Assembly: GCA_017882325.1 (NCBI GenBank)
Contig: JADGPQ010000004.1
Span: forward strand, 1-39,222
Direction of reading: 5' to 3'
DNA length: 39,222 nt
DNA from: Thermoleophilia bacterium
GTDB taxonomy: Bacteria > Actinomycetota > Thermoleophilia > UBA2241
A model generated the notes under the pieces. It had not been told where the DNA came from, made no database searches, and saw nothing but the letters and a program-made list of their open reading frames with translations. Numbering within the stretch: the stretch's first letter is position 1; every line of letters starts with the position of its first letter. Below are positions 8,567 to 16,918 of the stretch, in pieces. A program made the translations under genes and the position numbers.

Positions 8567-9538
8567 ATGCACGTCCTGGTCACCGGCGGGGCCGGCTACA
8601 TCGGCAGCGTGATGGCCGCGCGCCTCCTTGCGCGCGGCCATCGGGTGACCGTTTACGACGATCTCTCACGCGGCCACCGCGCGGCCGTCCCGGCCGAAGC
8701 GTCTTTCGTCGAGGGTGACATCCGCGACGCGGCGCGAGTGCGCGTGGCACTGCAGGACGCCCGCTGTGACGCCATCGTCCACATGGCCGCTCTGGCCGAG
8801 GTCGGCGAGTCGGTGGAACAGCCGGAGCGCTACCACGACGTCAACGTGAACGGCACGGCGGCCGTGATCGCGGCGGCCAGAGCCGCCGCCGTCGGCCGCC
8901 TCGTCTTCTCGTCCACTGCCGCCGTCTACGGCGCGCCCGAGCGCATGCCGATCGAGGAGGACGACGAGCTCGCGCCGACCAACCCGTACGGCGCGAGCAA
9001 GCTCGCCGGAGAACGCCTGCTCGAACGAGCGCGGGACGACGGCGACCTCGCCTTCACGGCCCTGCGCTACTTCAACGCCTGCGGCGCCGACGAGGCCCGC
9101 GGCGAGGACCACGACCCCGAGTCGCACCTCGTCCCCCTGGCGCTTTCGGCGGCCAGGGACGGCGCGGCGCTGCGCGTGTTCGGCGACGACTACCCCACCC
9201 CAGACGGCACCTGCGTGCGCGACTACGTGCACGTGGCCGACCTCTCCGACGCCCACGTCCTGGCGCTCGAGGCGCTGCCCACCGTCCAGGGGGCCTTCAA
9301 TCTGGGCACAGGCCAGGGCGACTCGGTGAAGCGCGTGCTCGACGCCGTCTCACGCATCACCGGCCTGGAGTTGCGTCGTGAGGCGGTGGGGCGGCGCGCC
9401 GGGGACCCGGCGGCGCTCGTGGCAAGCGGGCGGCGGGCGGCGGCGAGCCTCTTCTGGCGCCCGTGGCGCAGCCTGGACGACGCCGTCCGCGATGCGTGGA
9501 CGTGGATGCAGGCGCATCCAGGGGGCTACGGCGACTGA
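8567..9538 (+). CDS. galE: UDP-glucose 4-epimerase
   Basis: MHVLVTGGAGYIGSVMAARLLARGHRVTVYDDLSRGH; YGASK; LRYFNACGAD; PTPDGTCVRDYVHVADLSDAH; FNLGTGQG. Confidence 0.95.
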   Translation: MHVLVTGGAGYIGSVMAARLLARGHRVTVYDDLSRGHRAAVPAEASFVEGDIRDAARVRVALQDARCDAIVHMAALAEVGESVEQPERYHDVNVNGTAAVIAAARAAAVGRLVFSSTAAVYGAPERMPIEEDDELAPTNPYGASKLAGERLLERARDDGDLAFTALRYFNACGADEARGEDHDPESHLVPLALSAARDGAALRVFGDDYPTPDGTCVRDYVHVADLSDAHVLALEALPTVQGAFNLGTGQGDSVKRVLDAVSRITGLELRREAVGRRAGDPAALVASGRRAAASLFWRPWRSLDDAVRDAWTWMQAHPGGYGD

Positions 9539-9611
9539 CAGGCGCGCGAGGAGAGAAGACCGGGCTCGGCTGCCCCGGTGGTGGTGCCACCCGCAACGGC
9601 GGGCGCCGACT

Positions 9612-10028
9612 CTAAGGTACGGGCTGCGGCGCCAGCGTACTGAGGGTCACTGAATCGAGCACGTCCATGAGCTGGGCCTGGGCGCGCCGCCAGGCATTGT
9701 GTACCTCGCAACCGCCGCTCCGCGAGCAGTCCTCGGGCGAGAGCACGCACTGGTTGAGCGCGATGGGCCCGTCGACGGCCTCGATGACGTCGCGCATCGT
9801 GATGTCGGCGGCGGGGCGCGCCAAGGCGAAGCCGCCGTGCGCGCCGCGCTGCGAGAGCGCGAGGCCGGAACGCACGAGACTCTGGAGGATCTTGGCCAGA
9901 AAGCTCGCGGGGATGTCCTGCGCCTGCCCGATGTCGTGGAGAGACGCCACATGGCCCTCGGGAAACCGCGCGAGATAGGTCATGGCGCGAACGGCGTACT
10001 CGCCGCCGCGGGTGAGCTGAAGTCCCAT
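9612..10028 (-). CDS. Rrf2 family transcriptional regulator with three-Cys motif
   Basis: MGLQLTRGGEYAVRAMTYLARFPEGHVASLHDIGQAQDIPASFLAKILQSLVRSGLALSQRGAHGGFALARPAADITMRDVIEAVDGPIALNQCVLSPEDCSRSGGCEVHNAW. Confidence 0.93.
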   Translation of the reverse strand: MGLQLTRGGEYAVRAMTYLARFPEGHVASLHDIGQAQDIPASFLAKILQSLVRSGLALSQRGAHGGFALARPAADITMRDVIEAVDGPIALNQCVLSPEDCSRSGGCEVHNAWRRAQAQLMDVLDSVTLSTLAPQPVP

Positions 10029-10048
10029 GCAGACCCTCTTTCGGCAGG

Positions 10049-10068
10049 AGACCGGACAGAAACGGTCT
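10049..10068. promoter_or_regulatory. inverted repeat upstream of the Rrf2 gene, candidate autoregulatory operator
   Basis: AGACCG-GACAGAAA-CGGTCT, perfect 6-bp arms, 21 nt upstream of the start codon. Confidence 0.4.
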
Positions 10069-10284
10069 TTTTGAACTCTATCTCGCCGCCCAAGGAGCGT
10101 CAACTGCCGGGCGCAAGGGGCCGCAGGCGGCGAGCGCCCCCGCGGCCTGCTTGTTAAGCGGCCGTTAAGCTTGGTTAGGCAGCCGCCTCATGCCTCTCGT
10201 TTGCGGGCAAAACGCGGTCGCCAGAGGAGAACCTCGGTGCTATCCTCCCAAGGCTCGCGCCCGATCACGTACGGAAGGACAAGC

Positions 10285-10929
10285 TTGAAAAAGCACTACG
10301 TACTCGCCGGCGTCGGAGTGGCCGTGCTCGTCGCCGCGGTGATCGTCGTCGTCGGCACGAGCTCCGGAGGCGGCGATGCCGCGGGCACCGTGGCGGCGCC
10401 ATCGACGGCCGGTCAGTCGTTGCCGCCGGGCCATCCTTCGGTCGCCGGCAAGAGCGGCGAAAGTACGCCTGCGCCCGTCACGGACGGTGCCGTCCAGCAG
10501 AAGATCGCCCAGCTCGAGAGCACCAGCGCCGACCAGCCGGACAACGTCGCCGTGCTTCTCGAGCTCGGCGACGCCTACTTCCTCGGGCAGCGCTTCCCCA
10601 AGGCGGCGCGCACGTTCCGCAGGGCCCTCCTGATCGATCCGGGCAACCCCACGGCCACCGTGCGTTTGGCAATGGTGTGGCACGCCGACGGCGATTCGGC
10701 GCGCGCCGCGCAAGCCATAAGGGCCGTCCTCGACAAGGCCCCGGACAACCAGGAAGCCCACTACTCGATGGCCATCATCTACTTCTCAGCCAACCGCATC
10801 GACAAGGCCAAGGCAGAATGGGTCACGGCCGCGAAGCTCGATCCGTCGACTGCGATCGGCCGGCGCTCCCAGAGTTTCGTCGACCTTCTCGAGGGCAAGC
10901 AGACGTCGGCGCCGGCCGACGGAGAGTAG
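10285..10929 (+). CDS. membrane-anchored TPR repeat protein
   Basis: TTG start with SD GGAAGGAC; LKKHYVLAGVGVAVLVAAVIVVVGTSSGG then TPR-like AVLLELGDAYFLGQRFPKAARTFRRALLIDPGNPTATVRLAMVWHADGDSARAAQAIRAVLDKAPDNQEAHYSMAIIYF. Confidence 0.85.
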   Translation: MKKHYVLAGVGVAVLVAAVIVVVGTSSGGGDAAGTVAAPSTAGQSLPPGHPSVAGKSGESTPAPVTDGAVQQKIAQLESTSADQPDNVAVLLELGDAYFLGQRFPKAARTFRRALLIDPGNPTATVRLAMVWHADGDSARAAQAIRAVLDKAPDNQEAHYSMAIIYFSANRIDKAKAEWVTAAKLDPSTAIGRRSQSFVDLLEGKQTSAPADGE

Positions 10930-10938
10930 GGCCGGCCG

Positions 10939-12036
10939 CTACTTCACGAGCTCGAGGCGCGGATTAGGGCGATACACCCGGCCGACCTTGGCGCAGGGCG
11001 CGCCCTCAAGGCACACGACGTCGGCGGTGAAGTCGGCGACCCCCCGCAGCAGGCTGCTCCCAACGCCGTAGGCATCGGCGGGCACGCCGGCCGCTTCGAA
11101 GGCGGCGATGCGCTCGGCGGTGAAGCCGCCGCTCACGACGATCCGGACGCGCCGAAACCCTTCCGCATCCAGGGCCCGGCGCGCCTCCCTCACCAGCTCC
11201 GGTGCCACTCCCGTCGGCCGGAAGCTCCCCATGCTCGGCCACAGGGCGCGGTCGACGAGCGTCTCCGCGGTGTCGAGGCGGACCCCCCACAGACGCTCGC
11301 CCAGAGCCCGAGCACAGGCGAGACTCGTGCCGACGCAGTCGTTGTCGAAGTCGACCAGCGCCGTGACGTTGAGGTCCGGATAGTACGTGTCGGCGAAACG
11401 GCGGGCGGCCTCGACGGTGTCCCCGCCGCAGGCCGCGATGAGTCCGTGAGGTACTGTGCCGATGCCCTTGCCGCCCCACCATGAGGCCTGTGCATCGGTG
11501 CTGACACCGATGGCCCCGGCGATGTGCGCGGCGTAACCGTCGCCGGTCTGCACGCGGTAGTGGTCGAAACGCGCCGGGAAGAAGAGGATCGGCTTGCCGG
11601 CAGCGGCATCCACCACGCGGCGCACGTTCGTGCTGATCAGGGTGCGCCGCGTAAGCGCTCCGAGAAACACGGTCTCCAAGTGAGCGAAGAGGCTGTAGTC
11701 GCCTTCGATCGTCATGACCGTCTCCCAGGCGGCCACCTCGTCGCCGTCGTACAGGGCGGAGACGGCGAGCTGGTTCCAGCCCGGCTCCCACGAACGCGCG
11801 GCCGCCTCTCCCTCATACCGCCCGGCGCATAGCTTGAGCACGGCGAGCGCCTCGTCCACCCCTCCGAGCACCGCGCGTTCTTGCTTCTGAAAGATCTGCA
11901 TCGTGACCCGAGGATGCAGGTCCTGAGCCTCGAGCACAGCCTTGGTACAGTTGAAGTAGGCGTCGGAGTAGTAGCCCTCCCGCATTTGGTCGAGCGGCAG
12001 GGCGAAGACCTCGGGAGACAGGCGTGAGCGGGGCAT
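10939..12036 (-). CDS. pncB: nicotinate phosphoribosyltransferase
   Basis: REGYYSDAYFNCTKAVLE; MQIFQKQERAVLGGVDEALAVLK; TRRTLISTNVRRVVDAA; VRIVVSGGFTAERIAAFEAAGVPADAYGVGSSLL. Confidence 0.88.
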   Translation of the reverse strand: MPRSRLSPEVFALPLDQMREGYYSDAYFNCTKAVLEAQDLHPRVTMQIFQKQERAVLGGVDEALAVLKLCAGRYEGEAAARSWEPGWNQLAVSALYDGDEVAAWETVMTIEGDYSLFAHLETVFLGALTRRTLISTNVRRVVDAAAGKPILFFPARFDHYRVQTGDGYAAHIAGAIGVSTDAQASWWGGKGIGTVPHGLIAACGGDTVEAARRFADTYYPDLNVTALVDFDNDCVGTSLACARALGERLWGVRLDTAETLVDRALWPSMGSFRPTGVAPELVREARRALDAEGFRRVRIVVSGGFTAERIAAFEAAGVPADAYGVGSSLLRGVADFTADVVCLEGAPCAKVGRVYRPNPRLELVK

Positions 12037-12057
12037 GGCGTGGTCCTCCGGGAGCCG

Positions 12058-13710
12058 TTAGAGTCCGAGCCGGGCGCCCACCTCCGCGAGCACCTTGCCC
12101 GGCGTGACGTCGAAGCGCAGCGCGTAGGCGCCCGCTATTCGAGCATCGAGCAGGAGAAGCCGGTCGGGCGAGCGGCGAAGCGCGCCGGAGCCCTCCACGA
12201 GCGTCCAGTAGGGTGACCACGTGACCTTGAGCAGATAGGTGCCCGGCTGGTCGACCTCCACGGTGAAGTCGCGGTGCCCCATGCGGGTCACGTGCGCGGT
12301 ACCGCCGTTCAGGCCCACCGCGAGCGGCTCGGCGTGACGCAGCCGGTACACCGTCCAGGCGCCGGCGCGATCCACCACTTCGAACTCGGGGGACGTCTCG
12401 AGGATCCTCACCTCGCGCTGGCTCCACGGGTCGAGGGGAGCATCGGGCAGGAAGATGTACTGCACGCCCATACGGCGTAGCCAGGCCACGTAGGTCGCCG
12501 CATCGTAGGGCGTGTAAAAGAGGCCGTTGTGGATCGCATCCGCCTGGCGATACCAGCCGCGCGTGATGGGGTAGCCGGCCTCCGGGAAGTAGTCCGCCTC
12601 CCAATGGCGGCGCAACGCGACGACGTGGATGCGGTAGTTCGGGTCGTAGTACCGCGCCGCCGCGACCAGGGCCGGGGCGAAGAAGCTCGTCCGCGTCTGC
12701 GGCCACTCGTCGGTGCGCGTGAAATGACTGTAGGGGGCGCTGATCTGCAGGAGCCCGAACAGCACGATAGGTATGACGGCCAGGTCGCCGTACGGGAACG
12801 GCCGCTGCAGCCGCGAGTGCCGGAGCAGGAACAGGAGCGGCAGGCCGAACACGAAGAAGAAGCGCCCGATGTTGTTGCCCAGAGGGCTGCCCGGCGTCAC
12901 GAAGGAGAGCACGCAGACGGCCGCATACGTCAGGAACAGGACGACGAAGGGCCGACGCGCGTGGGCGGCGTTGACGCCGGACAGCGCGAGGCCGGCGAGC
13001 GCGAAGCCCAGATAGAGCAGCAGCTGCGACGTCTCGTTCAGATAGCCGCCCGGCTCGCTGAAGGCGATGCCGAGTACGACACGCAGGGCGATGAAGGGCG
13101 CGACCGCGCCTATGAACCACAGGTAGCGGCGGCGCAGTGCCGGCCGCGCGACGACGTCGGACAGCATGAACGGCAGGCACACGACGAAGGCCATCGGGTT
13201 GGCGAAGATGCCGACGCCCACGAGGAGCGCGGCCCACAGCGGCCGTTTCCGCGCCAGCAGGGCCAACCCACCCACAGTCAGCGCGAGCCCGAAGACGAAG
13301 GGGTCCTGACCATGAGCGAGATAGACGCTCATGGTCCCGGCAAAAGCCCAGGCGGGCCAGATGTCGTCGATGCCCCACATGTCCCGCTGGTAGATGTAGT
13401 AGGTGACTGGGAGCACGCCGGCGCAGGCGATCACGATCAGCTTCGACGGCACGTACAGTGCAAGGATGTAGTACACGAACCCGTAGTTGGCGGCGCCGTA
13501 GGCGCCGCCATACCAGAAGTCGTCCCAGAACACCGACTCGCCGCGGCGCAGGAGGAAGATCTTGTACGCGTGGGCGGCGTCGTCCCAGCCGGGCAGCCCA
13601 CCGCGGTACATGAGAAACGCCACGACCGCGACCGCCGCCGTGCTGCCGAGCCAGAGCGCCAGAAGCCCGCGCCGCGACTTGAGGCGCGCCTCGATACTCG
13701 CCAGCGTCAC
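12058..13710 (-). CDS. polytopic membrane protein with C-terminal soluble domain (copy 2 of tandem pair)
   Basis: GTG start overlapping the stop of the upstream paralogue (GTGA). Many TM segments; shared motifs WDD..H.YK..LLR.G.S..WD..WYGG.YGA..YG.VYY, YFPEAGYPITRGWYRQADAIHN, RRMGVQYIFLPDAPL, TWSPYW. Confidence 0.85.
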   Translation of the reverse strand: MTLASIEARLKSRRGLLALWLGSTAAVAVVAFLMYRGGLPGWDDAAHAYKIFLLRRGESVFWDDFWYGGAYGAANYGFVYYILALYVPSKLIVIACAGVLPVTYYIYQRDMWGIDDIWPAWAFAGTMSVYLAHGQDPFVFGLALTVGGLALLARKRPLWAALLVGVGIFANPMAFVVCLPFMLSDVVARPALRRRYLWFIGAVAPFIALRVVLGIAFSEPGGYLNETSQLLLYLGFALAGLALSGVNAAHARRPFVVLFLTYAAVCVLSFVTPGSPLGNNIGRFFFVFGLPLLFLLRHSRLQRPFPYGDLAVIPIVLFGLLQISAPYSHFTRTDEWPQTRTSFFAPALVAAARYYDPNYRIHVVALRRHWEADYFPEAGYPITRGWYRQADAIHNGLFYTPYDAATYVAWLRRMGVQYIFLPDAPLDPWSQREVRILETSPEFEVVDRAGAWTVYRLRHAEPLAVGLNGGTAHVTRMGHRDFTVEVDQPGTYLLKVTWSPYWTLVEGSGALRRSPDRLLLLDARIAGAYALRFDVTPGKVLAEVGARLGL

Positions 13711-15428
13711 TGCCGCAGCTCCGCCTCGGCCGTCGCGGCCAGGTCGAAGCGGAGCGCATAGACGCCCGCAGCCGGAGCTGCGAAGACCATGAAGCCGTAG
13801 GGGTCCTTGTGCAGGAGCGCGCGTCCGTGCGGAAGTGCCTCGTGCTCCCACGAGGCGTCGCGGCGGCCGTCACGACCCCGCTGCGCGGGGTCGTCGGGCC
13901 GCCGCGCCACCTGCCAGTACGGCGACCAGGTCAACTTGACCAGGTAAGGGCCCGGTCGCGTGACGGTGAACCGGATGCTTGTGTGGTCCATGGTCAGTAC
14001 GGAGGCGGAGGCGCTGGCCAGAGGCACCACGAGCGGCTCACTGCGGCGCAGGCGGTACACCGTCCAGTCGGCGCCGCGGTACACGACCGTGAACTCGCGC
14101 GAGCCGTCGAGGATCGCTGCCTCGCGGCGGGCGTCGGCCACGAGAGGCGCGTGAGGGACGAAGACGTACCGCACGCCCATGCGCCTCAGCCAGGACGAGT
14201 AGGCGCCGGTATCGAGGCTGCGGTCGTACAGCTCCTGGTTGTGCAGGGCGTCGTCCTGCCGGTACCAACCCCGCGTGATGGGAAATCCCGCGGCCGGGAA
14301 GTAGTAGGACTCCCAGTGCATCTCCGGCGTCACGACGTGGAAGCGATAGTCGGGGTCGTAGACACGGCCGGCATAGTCAAGCGCGGTCGCGAAGAACGCC
14401 GAACGCGTCGCCGTGAAGCTCTGTGCGTTGGCCAGCATCCAGACGGGGAACGCGAGCTGGAACGTGAGCACGGCGGCAACGGCCGCTGCCGGCACCAGGC
14501 GGGACAGCCTGCTGGGCCAGGCGACCGCAACGACCAGCGGCGCGCCGAACACATAGAAGAAGCGCCCCGCGTTGCTCCCGATCGGCGAGTCCGGCAGAAG
14601 ATAGGCAGGCAAGACGACGACCAGCAGAGCGACGAACACCCACTGCAGCCCGCGGCGCTCCGGCGAGGAGCAGCGACGGGCCAAGGCGATACCGATGAGG
14701 GCGACGATCGTGAGACCACCGAGCTCGGCCATGTAGTGATACTCCCACGACGGAGCGGCGAAGACGGCCGCCAGGGCGATGCGCACCGCACAGACGGGGA
14801 TCATGGCGAGGGCAAAAACGACGATGCCCCGTCGCTCCCGCGGGCGCGCGACTAGCGCCGCCAGCAGAAAGATACCGCCGGCCACGAGCGCCAGCGGGTT
14901 GGTGAACACGCCCAGCGCGCAGGGCAGCGCCCCCAGCAGCGGGTGCCCGCGCGCCAGCAGCGCCAAGCCTCCCATGGTGAGGCACATGGCGAGCAGGAAG
15001 GGCGCTTGCCCCCACGCCAGGTACACGACCATGACCGCCGCGAGAGTCCAAGCGGGCGCGCGGGCGCGCACTCCCCAGCCGTCGCGCAGGTACAGGTGGA
15101 ACAGAAGCGGGAGCAGGCCGCCGGCAAGGACGGTCAGGAGCACCCCGGGGACGAACTGCGCCAGCCAGTAGTACACGATGCCATACGTCAGCGCACCGTA
15201 GCTGCCGCCGTACCAGTAGTTGTCCCAGATCACCGACTGGCCCTCTCGCAGGAGCGCGAGCTTGTAGAGGTGCGCCGGGTCGTCGCCGCCGGAGACGCCG
15301 AGGACGTGCATGGCCAGCATGGCGACGGCGAGCGCCGCGAGCGGCGCGACGGCCAGCCAGAGCAAGGAGCCTCGGGCGGGCAAGCGCAGAGCTCGCGGAG
15401 CTTCGAACGCGGCGACGGGGGAGTTCAC
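13707..15428 (-). CDS. polytopic membrane protein with C-terminal soluble domain (copy 1 of tandem pair)
   Basis: GTG start overlapping the TGA of the CobB-like gene. GDDPAHLYKLALLREGQSVIWDNYWYGGSYGALTYGIVYY; YFPAAGFPITRGWYRQDDALHN; RRMGVRYVFVPHAPL; LTWSPYW. Confidence 0.83.
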   Translation of the reverse strand: MNSPVAAFEAPRALRLPARGSLLWLAVAPLAALAVAMLAMHVLGVSGGDDPAHLYKLALLREGQSVIWDNYWYGGSYGALTYGIVYYWLAQFVPGVLLTVLAGGLLPLLFHLYLRDGWGVRARAPAWTLAAVMVVYLAWGQAPFLLAMCLTMGGLALLARGHPLLGALPCALGVFTNPLALVAGGIFLLAALVARPRERRGIVVFALAMIPVCAVRIALAAVFAAPSWEYHYMAELGGLTIVALIGIALARRCSSPERRGLQWVFVALLVVVLPAYLLPDSPIGSNAGRFFYVFGAPLVVAVAWPSRLSRLVPAAAVAAVLTFQLAFPVWMLANAQSFTATRSAFFATALDYAGRVYDPDYRFHVVTPEMHWESYYFPAAGFPITRGWYRQDDALHNQELYDRSLDTGAYSSWLRRMGVRYVFVPHAPLVADARREAAILDGSREFTVVYRGADWTVYRLRRSEPLVVPLASASASVLTMDHTSIRFTVTRPGPYLVKLTWSPYWQVARRPDDPAQRGRDGRRDASWEHEALPHGRALLHKDPYGFMVFAAPAAGVYALRFDLAATAEAELRQ

Positions 15429-16798
15429 GCGCGAGGTCCGACGAGACGCATCGCTGCGACGAAGCTGGCGGCCAGCGCGGGGCACCTGGGGAGGGAAGGG
15501 TACATGGTCGTGGCCAGGCAACGGCCGAAGGCGAAGCCTTCGGCTTGGCCCGGCTCGCCGGCGTCGCCCACGTGGTAGGCGAACGACTCCTGCTCGAGCA
15601 AGAGGAACTCGAGATCGAACAGCTCATACAGCAGGTTCTCGCCCTCGTCGAACGGATTGCCGCGCGCCGCCCGGGCGCGTACGTACCGGGGACGCTCGTA
15701 CCACTCCAGGAGCTCGGCCTCGGCGGGCAGCACGCCGGCGAGCTCGTGGCTGCGCCCGCGGCTGTCGGCCAGGCGACGCAGCAGCAGGAGCGCGCCGCCA
15801 CCCATGGCGAGAGTGGGCAAGCCGTCGCCGATGGCCTCGGCGAGCGCCGCCTGCAACTCGGTGTTACCGGCGATGGCGGGGAGCTGCTCCTCGTCGAGCA
15901 GTCCGGCGAGCAGCAGACCGCTGACGTCCGGCGGCAGCTCGCGGTCGCGGGCGACGTTGAGCGGCGCGAGCTCGAGTCCCATGGCCTGCAGCATGTCGAC
16001 GTTCTCCAGGGCGAACGGCTCCAGCGGCGGGCCCCAGGCCACCGCGAGCCTCAGGCCGTGGGCGGCCGGAAGCGGCGTCAGCAGCCGCCGCGTACGGCCG
16101 GGCAGAAAACCCCGCCGCGTCGCCGCCGCCAGAAGGTCGTCGCGGCCCAGATACGTTCCCGCCTCGGCGCACAGGAGCCGCTCGCTGCCCTTGACCGGCC
16201 GTTGGCCGATCTGGCGAAGCGAGCCCGCCGCCGAATAGGTCCGCGCGAATTGCTCGCTCAGCTGCGGCGGGATCCAGCCGAGGATGGCAAGGCCGGCGTC
16301 GCGCCGCAGGGTCTGCCCAAGCTCCGCCGCGGCATCACGCTCGTCGCCGCCGACGACGATCACTCCCGCGATCTCGAGGCGGCCCGCAAGGGCGCGCACG
16401 CCGTAGGCCGCGGCCGCCGCCGTGGCGCCGCGCTCACGCCCGTCGAGGACCAGCACAAGAGGCGCGTCGAGACCCGCGGCGATATCGACGGCCCGCGAGC
16501 CCTTCACGCCTTGCCAGCGGTCGAGGGCGGGTTGCACCGCCACCAAGAGGACGAGATCACAGCCCTCGCTCCAGAAGTCATAGAGCTCCAGCACGGCGTC
16601 GTCGTGAAGCGCCGGGTCGAGCACCCGCGGCGCCCTGCCCTCACCGGCGTACAGGAGCCGCCACAACGGGAGATCCGCACCGATGGTGACGGCACGGACC
16701 ACGTGCTGCCCGGCGAAACACGCCTGCAGGGCGCCTGCGGCAAGGGCGACGGCAGGGCCGGGCTCGAGCCCGCACACCACAAGCCGGGGCACAGACAT
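15425..16798 (-). CDS. CobB/CbiA-like (cobyrinate a,c-diamide synthase family) protein lacking recognisable catalytic residues
   Basis: ATG with GGAGGA SD. Colinear with the CbiA domain (LVLVLDGRERG..., LEIAGVIVVGGDERD..., GLAILGWIPP) and class I GATase domain (RLAVAWGPPLEPFALENVDMLQAMGLELAPLNVARDRELPPDVSGLLLAGLL..., LAGVLPAEAEL), but with VCGLEPGPAVALAAG at the P-loop and LAMGGGALLLL at the nucleophile elbow. Confidence 0.78.
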   Translation of the reverse strand: MSVPRLVVCGLEPGPAVALAAGALQACFAGQHVVRAVTIGADLPLWRLLYAGEGRAPRVLDPALHDDAVLELYDFWSEGCDLVLLVAVQPALDRWQGVKGSRAVDIAAGLDAPLVLVLDGRERGATAAAAAYGVRALAGRLEIAGVIVVGGDERDAAAELGQTLRRDAGLAILGWIPPQLSEQFARTYSAAGSLRQIGQRPVKGSERLLCAEAGTYLGRDDLLAAATRRGFLPGRTRRLLTPLPAAHGLRLAVAWGPPLEPFALENVDMLQAMGLELAPLNVARDRELPPDVSGLLLAGLLDEEQLPAIAGNTELQAALAEAIGDGLPTLAMGGGALLLLRRLADSRGRSHELAGVLPAEAELLEWYERPRYVRARAARGNPFDEGENLLYELFDLEFLLLEQESFAYHVGDAGEPGQAEGFAFGRCLATTMYPSLPRCPALAASFVAAMRLVGPRA

Positions 16799-16918
16799 GA
16801 ACGCGTCCTCCTTTCGGCCGGCCGCGCTGTCCAGACAGCCGGGGGTCCGCGCGCGAAACGGACTTCGGGTCCCAAGGTAGAATACCTTACTCGCCCGAGT
16901 CACAGCGCGGAGGTATGA

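Noticed and set aside
9541-9611. Terminator between galE and the Rrf2 gene
   Set aside because: Short GC-rich self-complementary blocks are present (CCGGG/CCCGG, GTGG/CCAC) but no U-tract; not distinguishable from background at this GC content.
12529-13761. 410-aa plus-strand ORF
   Set aside because: Antisense shadow of the polytopic membrane protein gene; low-complexity, charged composition typical of high-GC shadow frames, no motif.
15545-16918. 457-aa plus-strand ORF
   Set aside because: Antisense shadow of the CobB-like gene, which has a good SD and a clear family alignment.
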